This document shows, piece by piece, positions 55,901-63,603 of a DNA stretch of 64,000 nucleotides. The position numbers and the translations under genes are program-made. The notes below the pieces were generated by a model. The model was not told the DNA's origin, ran no database searches, and saw nothing but the letters and a program-made list of their open reading frames with translations. Position 1 is the stretch's first letter. Each line of letters starts with the position of its first letter. The DNA lies in NCBI GenBank assembly GCA_016717725.1, contig JADKFA010000009.1, positions 132,561-196,560 on the forward strand. The letters run 5' to 3'. Origin of the DNA: Bacteroidota bacterium (GTDB taxonomy: Bacteria; Bacteroidota; Bacteroidia; AKYH767-A; OLB10).

Positions 55901-56637
55901 TCCCCGCAGGTGAGGCTTTCTTCAACTCCACTGCAGCGAGTTTTACATTAGCATCAAGAGATGTAAGTTTCTTAGCGGGAAATGCAAACGTTGCGTTCCG
56001 TCTAGTTTTCAAATCGGACTTTACGGTAACTGCTGCAGGCGTTGCTATTGATGACTTCGAGATTTTTGGTCCGAACAATGCACCATTGCCAGTTACGCTG
56101 GGTTCCTTTATTGGGAAAGCTTATGAAAATTATAATCGCTTAGACTGGATTACGCTCTCCGAATTAAACAACGACGGCTTTTATGTTGAGCGATCGGCTG
56201 AAGGAAAAACATTTGAAGATTTAGGATTTGTTCGAGGAAAAGGAAATAGCACCTATGCCAACAGTTATATGTTCAAGGATGAAAATCCGTTGATGCAATT
56301 AATTTCCTATTACCGCTTACGACAAATTGATTTTAATGGTAAAGAAAATTATACAAAGGTAATTGCACTCAAACGAGGTGAACTTTTTAATAGTCCTACT
56401 GTATTTCCATCTCCCTTCAAGAATCAACTCAACGTACTCTTTGAAGCATCGGGAAAACATAAGCTTTTCATTTCAATTTATAATTTAAAAGGACAATTGC
56501 TCTACCAACACGATGACTACAGTGAAGGAAATATTTTTATAATTCCTACTGGCGACTTACAACTTGCAGAAGGAGTTTATGTTTTGAAGGTGGAAGATAA
56601 TGGGGTGGTGAGTAGTACGCGGGTGGTGAAGAGATGA
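52966..56637 (+). CDS. Large VPS10/BNR propeller protein with PKD and T9SS domains
   Basis: 1223 residues with an N-terminal signal anchor (about 8-26). Residues about 85-775 form a VPS10/BNR-like propeller with Asp-box blades (STDGGITFSQ, SQNGGTTWTEV, STNTGSTWTAC, TKNGGTTWTSI). A PKD domain lies at about 790-850 (WNWNFGDGFTNNIKNPTHTY). Then come a jelly-roll sandwich (about 860-1040), a fibronectin-like block (LPVTLGSFIGKAYENYNRLD) and a T9SS domain (VFPSPFKNQLNVLF, EGVYVLKV, STRVVKR). It resembles the protein at 20222 in its propeller, but adds sorting and PKD domains. Probably a surface-bound binding protein. Confidence 0.88.
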   Translation: MKIRYVPTSLMAAFAAIFLMMGVHFQVKKIHPSKNKIPKRDRMDLAMQYEFDITRDPSTLKVPRERLWVAMRYADQLRASSQANKVAGALSINWQERGPSNVGGRTRAILIDKNDATGKTVFAASVGGGLWKTTDITQSIPTWTPVNDLFSNLAIASICQNPIAPNTLYFGTGEGWYNADAIYGDGIWKSTDGGITFSQLASTANNANFRYVNQLVVHPTTGDVYAATTGGLYRSQNGGTTWTEVLGAANGCTVDFIADVEIAADNAVIAATGNVFSAADGVYRSTNGNAGTYTKLNTGANGFPTSNFGRVEIALAPNNSAVLYALTMATSYGIGGIYKSTNTGSTWTACTLPTDADPGIGAEFTRGQAWYDLTAAVDPNNSNILIVGGVDLFKSTNAGTNWTQISHWYGGFGFQEVHADQHAIVYRPGSSSEVYFGNDGGVWKSSNGGTTIDFKANNYNATQFYACAMHPTLGSNQFMAGAQDNGTQQYSVPGMNNTIEVTGGDGAFCHIDQSDPQYQFSSYVYNNIYRSNDGGNSFASIRNSNTGSFINPSDYDNVNNAFYATYGNGQYTRLLTALTSTTWSNITVAAFNSGRVTAVRVSPTTNHRVFFGLNNGRIVRVDNANTATPTGTHINSGAGMPTSSTVSCIEVESDDDSHLLVTYSNYGVNSVWETKNGGTTWTSIEGNLPDMPIRWALFNPTDSAQALLATEVGVWSTDAISGGTTNWGPSNSGLANVRTDMLQIRSSDNMMIAATHGRGLFSSDTFSPARADFIADKFVVYTGKPVNYTDGSVKSTTWNWNFGDGFTNNIKNPTHTYTTPGVYTVTLNINGGGGSLTKTQAAYITVLPNRGTPYNLSGGGNFETNPNDFAGITNGGTQWQRGNSGVAAKSGVRSGSTSWVTNLTGNYTDNANCILYCPNYNFSAAGTYTLQFYKKNSFEIGYDGMRVEYSTNKGDNWTLLGTTGANWYDFANGAGGTAFPAGEAFFNSTAASFTLASRDVSFLAGNANVAFRLVFKSDFTVTAAGVAIDDFEIFGPNNAPLPVTLGSFIGKAYENYNRLDWITLSELNNDGFYVERSAEGKTFEDLGFVRGKGNSTYANSYMFKDENPLMQLISYYRLRQIDFNGKENYTKVIALKRGELFNSPTVFPSPFKNQLNVLFEASGKHKLFISIYNLKGQLLYQHDDYSEGNIFIIPTGDLQLAEGVYVLKVEDNGVVSSTRVVKR

Positions 56638-56689
56638 TTGGTTACGAATTACTTTTGGTTACGAATTACGAATCGATACGAATATACGA

Positions 56690-56707
56690 TCCCGATAGCT
56701 ATCGGGA
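56690..56707. repeat. 18-bp palindrome TCCCGATAGCTATCGGGA, copy 5
   Basis: Perfect copy in the 212-base interval between the VPS10-like gene and rnr, surrounded by degenerate ACGAATTACG repeats. Confidence 0.9.
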
Positions 56708-56849
56708 ACGAATACGCTAATTCGCTAAATTACGAATCACTAATGTTACTTCAAGAAGCTTCGCGACACGTATTCATAAAAGCATAAATCCGCTGCTAAC
56801 GCTGCTGAACGTTGCTTCGCTGCGTTTAAAATTTAGCATTTAGTGAGTA

Positions 56850-59198
56850 CTATTTCTTCCATTTGGAAGAGCCTTTGCCGTATTTGTTTTTGGATTTGGG
56901 ACTGCCTGATTTTGATGAGGAGCCTGAAGAGGATCGACTGGAAGATTTAGAGGAACCGCCACCGTGGAATTTTGAGAAATTACCTCCTCCACCTGACTTG
57001 GTTAGTTTGACAGAATTATAATCTTCGGCTAAAACAAAATCAATTTGCTTTTTCATTAAGTCGGCTGACTTTAATCGCACTTTTAACAGATCGCCGAGTT
57101 GATATACCTTTTTAGAACGGTGTCCTACTAAACAATATTGATCTTCGTTGAGTTCGTAAAAATCATCTACCAAATCACGCACGCGAATTAGTCCTTCACA
57201 TTTACTATCTACTACTTCAACATACAATCCCCATTCGGTAACACCGGAAATCATTCCGTTAAACACTTCATCTTTTCGATCGAGCAAATATTGCACTTGC
57301 TTAAACTTGATAGATGCACGTTCGGCTTCTGATGCTTTAATCTCCATGTCGGTGCTGTGTTTGCAGGCTACTTCTAGGTCATTAGCAGCCATTGGTTTGC
57401 CTCCTGCTAAATAATGTGCTAACAAACGATGCACCATCACATCGGGATAACGGCGAATGGGAGAAGTGAAATGCGTATAATAATCGAAAGCCAATCCATA
57501 GTGTCCAATATTATTCGTAGTGTACACCGCTTTCGACATGGTACGAATTGCTAATTGTTCAATAACGTTTTGTTCCTTCTTCCCTTTCACATCTTTCATT
57601 AATTTATTTAATGAATGTGCAATTTCTCGATCGGTATTGGTATTCATCTTATATCCAAACTTAGAAGCGAAATTGGCAAACGTTTCCATTTTATCACTTA
57701 CTGGGGTATCGTGAATACGGTACACAAATGGATATTCTTTTCCTTCCTTGATGGACAATTTTTTTCCGATATACTCAGCTACGCGACGATTTGCTAAGAG
57801 CATAAACTCTTCAATCAACTTATTGCTATCCTTATTTTCCTTGAGAAAAACATCTACCGGATGCGCGCGCTCATCTAACCTAAACTTCACCTCCACTCTA
57901 TCAAACGAAATAGCTCCGCTAGTAAATCTATTTTTACGTAAAATTTTTGCTAGCTCTTGCAATGGTAAAATATATTCTTCCATATCGCCCTTCCCTGTTT
58001 CGATCACCTCTTGTGCTTCCTCGTACGAGAATCGACGTTGAGAATGGATGACGGTGCGACCAAACCATTCTTCCAATACTTTAGCCTCCTTATCAATTTC
58101 AAACACGGCAGAGAAACATAATTTATCTTCACCAGGGCGCAAGGAGCAAACGTTATTACTCAACTTTTCGGGAAGCATGGGTATTACACGATCCACTAAA
58201 TAAATGGAAGTTGCGCGATCGAAGGCTTCTTCTTCTAACGATGAACTGGGGGTTACATAATGTGAAACATCGGCGATATGAATTCCCACTTCCAAGTTTC
58301 CATTTTTTAATGTTTGAACAGAAAGCGCATCATCAAAATCTTTGGCATCTACTGGATCGATGGTGAATGTAGGAACCTTTCTAAAATCGCGACGTTTCTT
58401 AATTTCGGCTGCAGAAATCTTAAAGGGGATTTTCTCGGCTTCTGCTTCCACTTCCGCAGGAAATTCGAGTGGAAATCCGTACTCAACGAGAATGGCATCC
58501 ATCTCTACGTTATTCTCTCCTGGAGCACCCAACACACGAATAATTTCGCCTTGCGGATTCTTTGCTTCTTCGGGCCATTCGGTAATGCGTGCTATGGCTT
58601 TTTCACCATGCACAGCGCCATTCAAAGCATTTAGTGGAATAAAAATCTCTACGCTATTCTTTCCAGAATCGCCTGACAGAAAAGCAAACTTTCCAGAAAC
58701 CTGCACGGTGCCAACAAATTCGGTACGGGCGCGTTCCAACACTTCAATCACTTCTCCTTCCTGGCGTTTACCGGGTCGTGTAGCGAACAAATTAATTTTT
58801 ACGAGATCGCCTTTCATGGCGTTCTTAGTATTATTACGATCTACTACTACATCTTCTTCAAACTCGTCACACTTCACATAGGCATTACCGTTAGATACGA
58901 TATCGATGCGTCCTTCTGCAAAATGCGACTGAGGCCAAAGCTTATACTTATATCGATCTACTTCCTGCAACACTTGATCCTGCGTCATGCCTTCCAATAC
59001 TGCAATACATGCGGCTTTCAGTTGAGCTGCATCCAACAACTCCAACAATTCCTTCGACTCCTCATAAAGGGGTTCTTGTTGCAATTTCCGGATTGCCTGT
59101 TTATAATTGAGTGCTTTATAAGGGTACTCCTTAAAAACGGTTAACAAAAGTTTTTTCAGCAGTGCGCCATGATCGGGAGATTCTTTTTTCTTCGCCAT
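56850..59198 (-). CDS. rnr: Ribonuclease R
   Basis: 782 residues, typical RNase R length. Two cold-shock domains (about 65-235), then the RNB exonuclease domain with the metal-binding motif DPVDAKDFDDALSV (about 278-291) and RPGEDKLCFSAVFE. An S1 domain follows at about 640-720. The tail is Gly/Ser/Lys-rich (GGGGNFSKFHGGGSS), a common feature of RNase R. It degrades structured RNA from the 3' end and matters in rRNA and mRNA quality control. Confidence 0.95.
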   Translation of the reverse strand: MAKKKESPDHGALLKKLLLTVFKEYPYKALNYKQAIRKLQQEPLYEESKELLELLDAAQLKAACIAVLEGMTQDQVLQEVDRYKYKLWPQSHFAEGRIDIVSNGNAYVKCDEFEEDVVVDRNNTKNAMKGDLVKINLFATRPGKRQEGEVIEVLERARTEFVGTVQVSGKFAFLSGDSGKNSVEIFIPLNALNGAVHGEKAIARITEWPEEAKNPQGEIIRVLGAPGENNVEMDAILVEYGFPLEFPAEVEAEAEKIPFKISAAEIKKRRDFRKVPTFTIDPVDAKDFDDALSVQTLKNGNLEVGIHIADVSHYVTPSSSLEEEAFDRATSIYLVDRVIPMLPEKLSNNVCSLRPGEDKLCFSAVFEIDKEAKVLEEWFGRTVIHSQRRFSYEEAQEVIETGKGDMEEYILPLQELAKILRKNRFTSGAISFDRVEVKFRLDERAHPVDVFLKENKDSNKLIEEFMLLANRRVAEYIGKKLSIKEGKEYPFVYRIHDTPVSDKMETFANFASKFGYKMNTNTDREIAHSLNKLMKDVKGKKEQNVIEQLAIRTMSKAVYTTNNIGHYGLAFDYYTHFTSPIRRYPDVMVHRLLAHYLAGGKPMAANDLEVACKHSTDMEIKASEAERASIKFKQVQYLLDRKDEVFNGMISGVTEWGLYVEVVDSKCEGLIRVRDLVDDFYELNEDQYCLVGHRSKKVYQLGDLLKVRLKSADLMKKQIDFVLAEDYNSVKLTKSGGGGNFSKFHGGGSSKSSSRSSSGSSSKSGSPKSKNKYGKGSSKWKK

Positions 59199-59279
59199 AA
59201 TGGTACGAAGGTAATCACATTAGAAAGGGAAGAAAATCAAAAAGTGCAAAAAAAGGATTTAGTAATAAACAGGTAATGT

Positions 59280-59633
59280 TTAAGAAGACATTACGGTAAA
59301 AACAGCCTCGCCCAATTGTCCATTCACGGGTGGATTAAACTTAGTGATAGACACTTTCACATATGTTACTAAAGGAAAAGTATCCATCATTCTCTTCATA
59401 ATACGCTGAGCCACGTGTTCAATGAGGTTAGCAGGGAGGGACATCTCCTCTCTCACCATTTGGTGAACCAGGACATAATCTACAGTTTGGGAAAGATCAT
59501 CATCGGCCATAGCTTTCGAGAAATCACCTACAAATTCAAGGTCGGTGCTAAAGCGGGTACCCACTTTTCTTTCTTCGGGAAGGCAACCATGGAAACTATG
59601 GGTTTCAATTTTTTTGATAGATAGGATTTGCAT
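59280..59633 (-). CDS. folB: Dihydroneopterin aldolase
   Basis: 117 residues from ATG 59633 (the frame extends to 59666, but MQILSIKKIETHSFHGCLPE is the standard family start). It converts 7,8-dihydroneopterin to 6-hydroxymethyl-dihydropterin in folate synthesis. Diagnostic parts are FHGCLPEERKVGTRF, DDLSQTVDYVLVHQMV, NLIEHVAQRI (catalytic Glu region) and VSITKFNPPVNGQLG. Length fits. It is the only folate gene here. Confidence 0.93.
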   Translation of the reverse strand: MQILSIKKIETHSFHGCLPEERKVGTRFSTDLEFVGDFSKAMADDDLSQTVDYVLVHQMVREEMSLPANLIEHVAQRIMKRMMDTFPLVTYVKVSITKFNPPVNGQLGEAVFTVMSS

Positions 59634-59825
59634 TCTGCGAAGATATTTAAAATGATAACTCGGCAATCGCGAGGCAATCGCGAGGTTAATTGGTAATTGC
59701 GACGTCTCTTGAAGTAAGTTGTTGTTCTGATGGTAAATAATAATTCGTACTAGCTTTATATTAAGAAATAAATTTTTCTATGCTTTGTCGATGTGAAATT
59801 AATTGGAAATAATTAGAAGGTGATA

Positions 59826-61190
59826 TTAGTTTTTTATGAACTTAGTTCCTGGTTTGTTTTGTAAACCAATAAAATAAATTCCGGACTGAAGGAAACTTAA
59901 ATCCATTTGTACTTTATTTTCGTTCGTACTCAAACTGTGTACGAGTCTACCTGAAATATCTGTCACCTTTACATTTTTTATTCCTTGCGACATCATTTCC
60001 ACAGTTAAGATTGATTGCATTGGATTCGGAAAAATTTTAATGTTATCAATTTCATCTAATTCAGAAATGCCAACTACATACGAGCGCAAATCGAAATACA
60101 AGCCTGGGATGCCGCTATTTGATTCCAGCCAAAGCACGCCTACATCCCCACCCTGTGTTGCTATTGATGGATACGTTGTTTCATTAATACAATCTGTAAC
60201 AAAGTCGTTAAAGATTTCTGGAGCTGAAAATAGATTTGGTAATAGTGAACTTGCCGTTCTGTAATTCATTCTTTTATGCAATCCTGCGCTATCGGTGTAA
60301 TAAACCAGTTTAATTCCACTGCCAGTCACATCACTATAATGAGTGGCATCAAAGCATGACGCATTCATATTTACACTTCCTACCAAAATTGTTTCGGCAC
60401 CATAACTTGTTCCGCCATCTGTGCTGAGTCTATATTTAATATTATTTAATCCTGCGCCCTCCCTAAAAATCAGCCAAACATTATTTCCACTTTTAACAGA
60501 AGCATATTGTTGATGACTGAGACCAGAAGGAATCACATCCTGAAAAGTACCAGCAGTAAGTTGCCCGGGAGCCGTTTCGTTATAGATGGCGGCTCTCACC
60601 ACTGCGGTTGCTGAGTTAGCATTATAATAATTAAGAATAATACGAGTTCCCTCCATGCAAAGGCGAGGGTGTGTACTACTCGAACTAACCAATGCAGTGC
60701 TTCCTGTCCATGTAAATCCACCATTTATAGAAGAGTATCGATTCATTGCATTAGTATTAACATTATCACAATACAGATAAACGGAATTACTATTAGGAGA
60801 GGCGACAACGTCATAGTCATCCACATACATTAAAGTAAATGGTGTGACAATATTAGAAGCAAGACTATAAAAGAAAAGACTGGTGTCGACTTGATAGGCA
60901 CAATAAACTGAATCGGTACCAGTAACCATTAATTTAGATTTGATCACATTTTGTCCCATGGCAGGATTTGAATGTAATGTCCAAGTTACACCCATATCAG
61001 TGGATTGATAAAAATTTATTCCACCCACTCCTGATTGGCCTACTGGCACGCTACAATAAAGCATTCCAGAATTTGTTTTCACCAATGAAGTTTTGCCGCT
61101 TGGGTAAGAAGGGATTTCCACATCCACTCCCCAGGAGAAAACACTTATTGAATACAAGATTGCAATGCATGAGAGAACAATTTTTTTCAT
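59826..61190 (-). CDS. Secreted sialidase-fold propeller protein with T9SS domain
   Basis: 454 residues. Signal peptide 1-19. Residues about 25-370 form a six-bladed sialidase-type propeller with Asp-box-like turns (STDMGVTWTLH, SINGGFTWTGS, STDGGTSYGAE). The catalytic Arg triad and Tyr/Glu nucleophile of true sialidases cannot be picked out, so enzymatic activity is not claimed. The T9SS domain begins IKIFPNPMQSIL and ends GTKFIKN. It is probably a surface-binding protein. Confidence 0.83.
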   Translation of the reverse strand: MKKIVLSCIAILYSISVFSWGVDVEIPSYPSGKTSLVKTNSGMLYCSVPVGQSGVGGINFYQSTDMGVTWTLHSNPAMGQNVIKSKLMVTGTDSVYCAYQVDTSLFFYSLASNIVTPFTLMYVDDYDVVASPNSNSVYLYCDNVNTNAMNRYSSINGGFTWTGSTALVSSSSTHPRLCMEGTRIILNYYNANSATAVVRAAIYNETAPGQLTAGTFQDVIPSGLSHQQYASVKSGNNVWLIFREGAGLNNIKYRLSTDGGTSYGAETILVGSVNMNASCFDATHYSDVTGSGIKLVYYTDSAGLHKRMNYRTASSLLPNLFSAPEIFNDFVTDCINETTYPSIATQGGDVGVLWLESNSGIPGLYFDLRSYVVGISELDEIDNIKIFPNPMQSILTVEMMSQGIKNVKVTDISGRLVHSLSTNENKVQMDLSFLQSGIYFIGLQNKPGTKFIKN

Positions 61191-61793
61191 GATATGATGA
61201 TTTTAGCATTCAAATATAATATTAAAAAACTTTAGATAAACAAAATTAGTAGTGAATTTTGTTTGTGCTGTCTTCGAGAGCCTCAGCCAGCGTTAATCAG
61301 AGTGAGAAAAAATATGAGAGCGAGAAATTGCTAGCTTCGAGAGCCTCAGGCAGCGTTAATCGGAGCGAGAAACCCATGCAGCAGAAATCGCTGCAGGGCA
61401 AAGCAGTGTGAGAGCTCCCTTCGGCAAGCTCAGGGTGCATAAATGAGAGTGAGAAACCCATGCAGCAGAAATCGCTGCAGGGCAAAGCAGTGTGAGAGCT
61501 GCCATCCACAAAGTCAGGCAACACAACAAGCTGTCTTCGAGAGCCTCAGGCAGCGTTAATCAGAGTGAGAAACCCATGCAGCAGAAATCGCTGCAGGGCA
61601 AAGCAGTGGGAGAGTGAAGATCGATAGCTATTGGGAGTGTGTGAGATATTATTGTTTTCATATTCGTTGGTAATCGTTTGTAGTCGACTATAAATGTTTA
61701 AAATACGACTATTCATTTTTTCTTATGGAGATTTGCAGCAATTAGAATGACAACTAATCCAAATGTAAAATTCCGATTCCAAAACAGACAATC
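61191..61793. other. 603-base gene-free region before the recombinase
   Basis: Contains the block repeats at 61270-61615 and a short inverted pair TAGTCG...CGACTA (61681-61711) that could be a recombinase-binding site. A degenerate form of the CGATAGCTAT palindrome occurs near 61621. No gene is supportable. Confidence 0.7.
61270..61615. repeat. Interspersed two-block repeat upstream of the recombinase
   Basis: Block A, CTTCGAGAGCCTCAGGCAGC plus GTTAATC, occurs at about 61272, 61335 and 61535. Block B, GAGAAACCCATGCAGCAGAA followed by ATCGCTGCAGGGCAAAGCAG, occurs at about 61367, 61451 and 61567. B contains a TGCAGC...GCTGCA hairpin. The two blocks are shuffled rather than in simple tandem. 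A 75-codon open frame through them is a by-product. Confidence 0.9.
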
Positions 61794-62843
61794 ATGAAAT
61801 GGAGAGCAGAAATAATTGAATATAAGAATGAGAGTCGAATTGCTATCTACTTCGAAAGTAATGAAGTTTGGAATAATCGAATTAGAAAATTTAAAGGAGC
61901 CAGATGGAGTCAATCACTGAAAGCATGGCATATACCAGATCAAGATGAAAATCGCAAAAGATTCAATTTGACTTCATCAAATCATAAAAAGATCAACCCC
62001 AATCATCTTCAAAAAAAAGTACAATTTGCACGATGGCTACAATCGAAGCGATACAGTAAGAATACTATTAAAACTTACTGTGATGCATTAATCGTTTTCT
62101 TAAGATATTATGAAGACAAGGAAATAGGATCCATAACGAATGAAGATGTAATTCACTTTAACAACGATTACATTCTCAAAAATAAATATTCATCATCTTA
62201 TCAAAACCAAGTGGTGAATGCTATAAAATTATTTTTCAAAGAAATTGAATCCACGGTAATAAAAATTGAAGAAATACATCGTCCCAAAAAGGAGCACAAA
62301 TTACCAAACGTATTAAGCAAGGAAGAAGTGAAACAACTTCTAAAACGAACTAAAAATCTAAAGCACAAAGCCATGTTAAGCTTAATTTATAGTTGCGGCT
62401 TACGAAGGAGTGAGCTTTTAGCTTTAAAGCCAGAGCATATTGACAGCAAAAGATGTGTATTATTAATAAGGAATGCAAAAGGAAGAAAAGATCGTATTAC
62501 TCCTCTTCCACAGATGATGATAGAAATGTTACGAACTTATTATTTGCAGTATCGTCCAAAACTATATCTATTTGAAGGTCAAGTAAAAGGCGAGTCATAT
62601 AGTGAAAGGAGTTTAAACTTAGTCTTTAATAATGCTCTTTTAAGAGGAAACATCAAGCGACCAGCTACTTTACATAGTTTACGACATAGTTATGCTACAC
62701 ATTTACTAGAAGCAGGAACTGATCTACGATATATTCAAGAATTATTAGGTCATAACAGTAGCAGAACTACTGAAATATACACCCATGTTAGTACTAAAAA
62801 TATAAGTGCAATTATTAGCCCAATTGAAGGGATGGATTTATAA
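61794..62843 (+). CDS. Tyrosine recombinase (XerD/IntI-like integrase)
   Basis: 349 residues. Residues 1-60 form a small extra N-terminal domain (FKGARWSQSLKAWHIPD), 70-165 a SAM-like core-binding domain (RWLQSKRYSKNTIKTYCDAL), and 170-340 the catalytic domain. All active residues are present: R204, K229, H294, R297, H320 and Y329 (LRHSYATHL, LLGHNSSRTTEIYTHVS). It should cut and rejoin DNA by a 3'-phosphotyrosine mechanism. Its C-terminus (IYTHVSTKNISAIISPIE) resembles IntI and related Bacteroidota recombinases, but no IntI-specific insertion is evident. The downstream toxin-antitoxin pair and attC-like hairpin fit a mobile-cassette setting. Confidence 0.93.
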   Translation: MKWRAEIIEYKNESRIAIYFESNEVWNNRIRKFKGARWSQSLKAWHIPDQDENRKRFNLTSSNHKKINPNHLQKKVQFARWLQSKRYSKNTIKTYCDALIVFLRYYEDKEIGSITNEDVIHFNNDYILKNKYSSSYQNQVVNAIKLFFKEIESTVIKIEEIHRPKKEHKLPNVLSKEEVKQLLKRTKNLKHKAMLSLIYSCGLRRSELLALKPEHIDSKRCVLLIRNAKGRKDRITPLPQMMIEMLRTYYLQYRPKLYLFEGQVKGESYSERSLNLVFNNALLRGNIKRPATLHSLRHSYATHLLEAGTDLRYIQELLGHNSSRTTEIYTHVSTKNISAIISPIEGMDL

Positions 62844-62966
62844 TAAATACTATTGATTTAATTGTCAAAATTTCTCAAAACTGTGTAATGTATATATTTT
62901 ACAAAAAAAATCTTCAAAAAGCTGTTTTTAAATTGGGTTTTAGTTGTCTAATTAGTTAACTTTGTT

Positions 62967-63332
62967 ATGGAAACTGAAAGACGGGTCATCGCCTACAAGC
63001 AGTATTTTCTAAATTTCTATAAGCAAATGCCCAAGGACGTTCAATCCAAAATTGAATGGACATTACAATTAATTAAAGTAATGAAAAATGTGCCTGAAAA
63101 ATATTTCAAGCATATACAGGGTACAAAAGGAATCTACGAAATAAGAGTGGAATCAGCAGGAAATATTTATCGAATATTTTCATTCTTTGACAAAGGAAAT
63201 TTAGTGGTATTAGGAAATGCATTTCAAAAGAAGAGTCAAAAGACACCTAACTCAGAAATTGAACGAGCAATAAAAATAAGGGAGGAATATTATCATGAAA
63301 AAGAACACATCCAAAAAAATTACCACATTTGA
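62967..63332 (+). CDS. higB: HigB/RelE-type toxin (mRNA interferase)
   Basis: 121 residues. It has the RelE/HigB-like fold of the Gp49 subfamily: FKHIQGTKGIYEIRVESAGNIYRIF, in which basic residues around the IYEIRV strand contact mRNA, then ALGNAF-like LVVLGNAFQKKSQKTP and NSEIERAIKIREEYY. It probably cleaves ribosome-bound mRNA. It overlaps higA by 38 bases. TAACTTTG just before the ATG (62957-62964) matches the Bacteroidota -7 element, so the transcript may be leaderless or start from a later codon. Confidence 0.9.
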   Translation: METERRVIAYKQYFLNFYKQMPKDVQSKIEWTLQLIKVMKNVPEKYFKHIQGTKGIYEIRVESAGNIYRIFSFFDKGNLVVLGNAFQKKSQKTPNSEIERAIKIREEYYHEKEHIQKNYHI

Positions 63333-63603
63333 CGAAATAATTGACACTAAGTATGGCAAGAAGGGTGCAAAAGCGCGTGATAAATGGGAACAAGATTTTG
63401 AAGCATTTCATTTAGGTGTTTTACTTGAAGAGGCCAGGCTAAAATTAGGCATGACACAAGAGGAGCTTGCTGAAAAATGCGGCACCAACAAATCATACAT
63501 TTCAAGAATTGAGAATAATGCTTCAGATATTCGTCTTTCAACCTTAATGAAAATTATACAGCAAGGATTGGGAGGTCATTTAAAACTTACTTTAGAATTT
63601 TAG
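63295..63603 (+). CDS. higA: HigA-type antitoxin, HTH-XRE repressor
   Basis: 102 residues. The XRE helix-turn-helix lies at about 42-95 (LGMTQEELAEKCGTNKSYIS, then RIENNASDIRLSTLMKIIQ). GGAGGAAT eight bases upstream of the ATG at 63295 is a clear ribosome-binding site. It should neutralise HigB and repress the operon. Toxin-first order is typical of HigBA. The short basic N-terminal part (KKNTSKKITTFDE) may hold the toxin contact. Confidence 0.9.
   Translation: MKKNTSKKITTFDEIIDTKYGKKGAKARDKWEQDFEAFHLGVLLEEARLKLGMTQEELAEKCGTNKSYISRIENNASDIRLSTLMKIIQQGLGGHLKLTLEF

Noticed and set aside
59826..61190. True sialidase
   Set aside because: Asp-box propeller turns are present, but the catalytic Arg triad and Tyr/Glu pair could not be identified.
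61297..61524. 75-codon open frame in the block repeats
   Set aside because: It translates repeated blocks only and has no recognisable domain.
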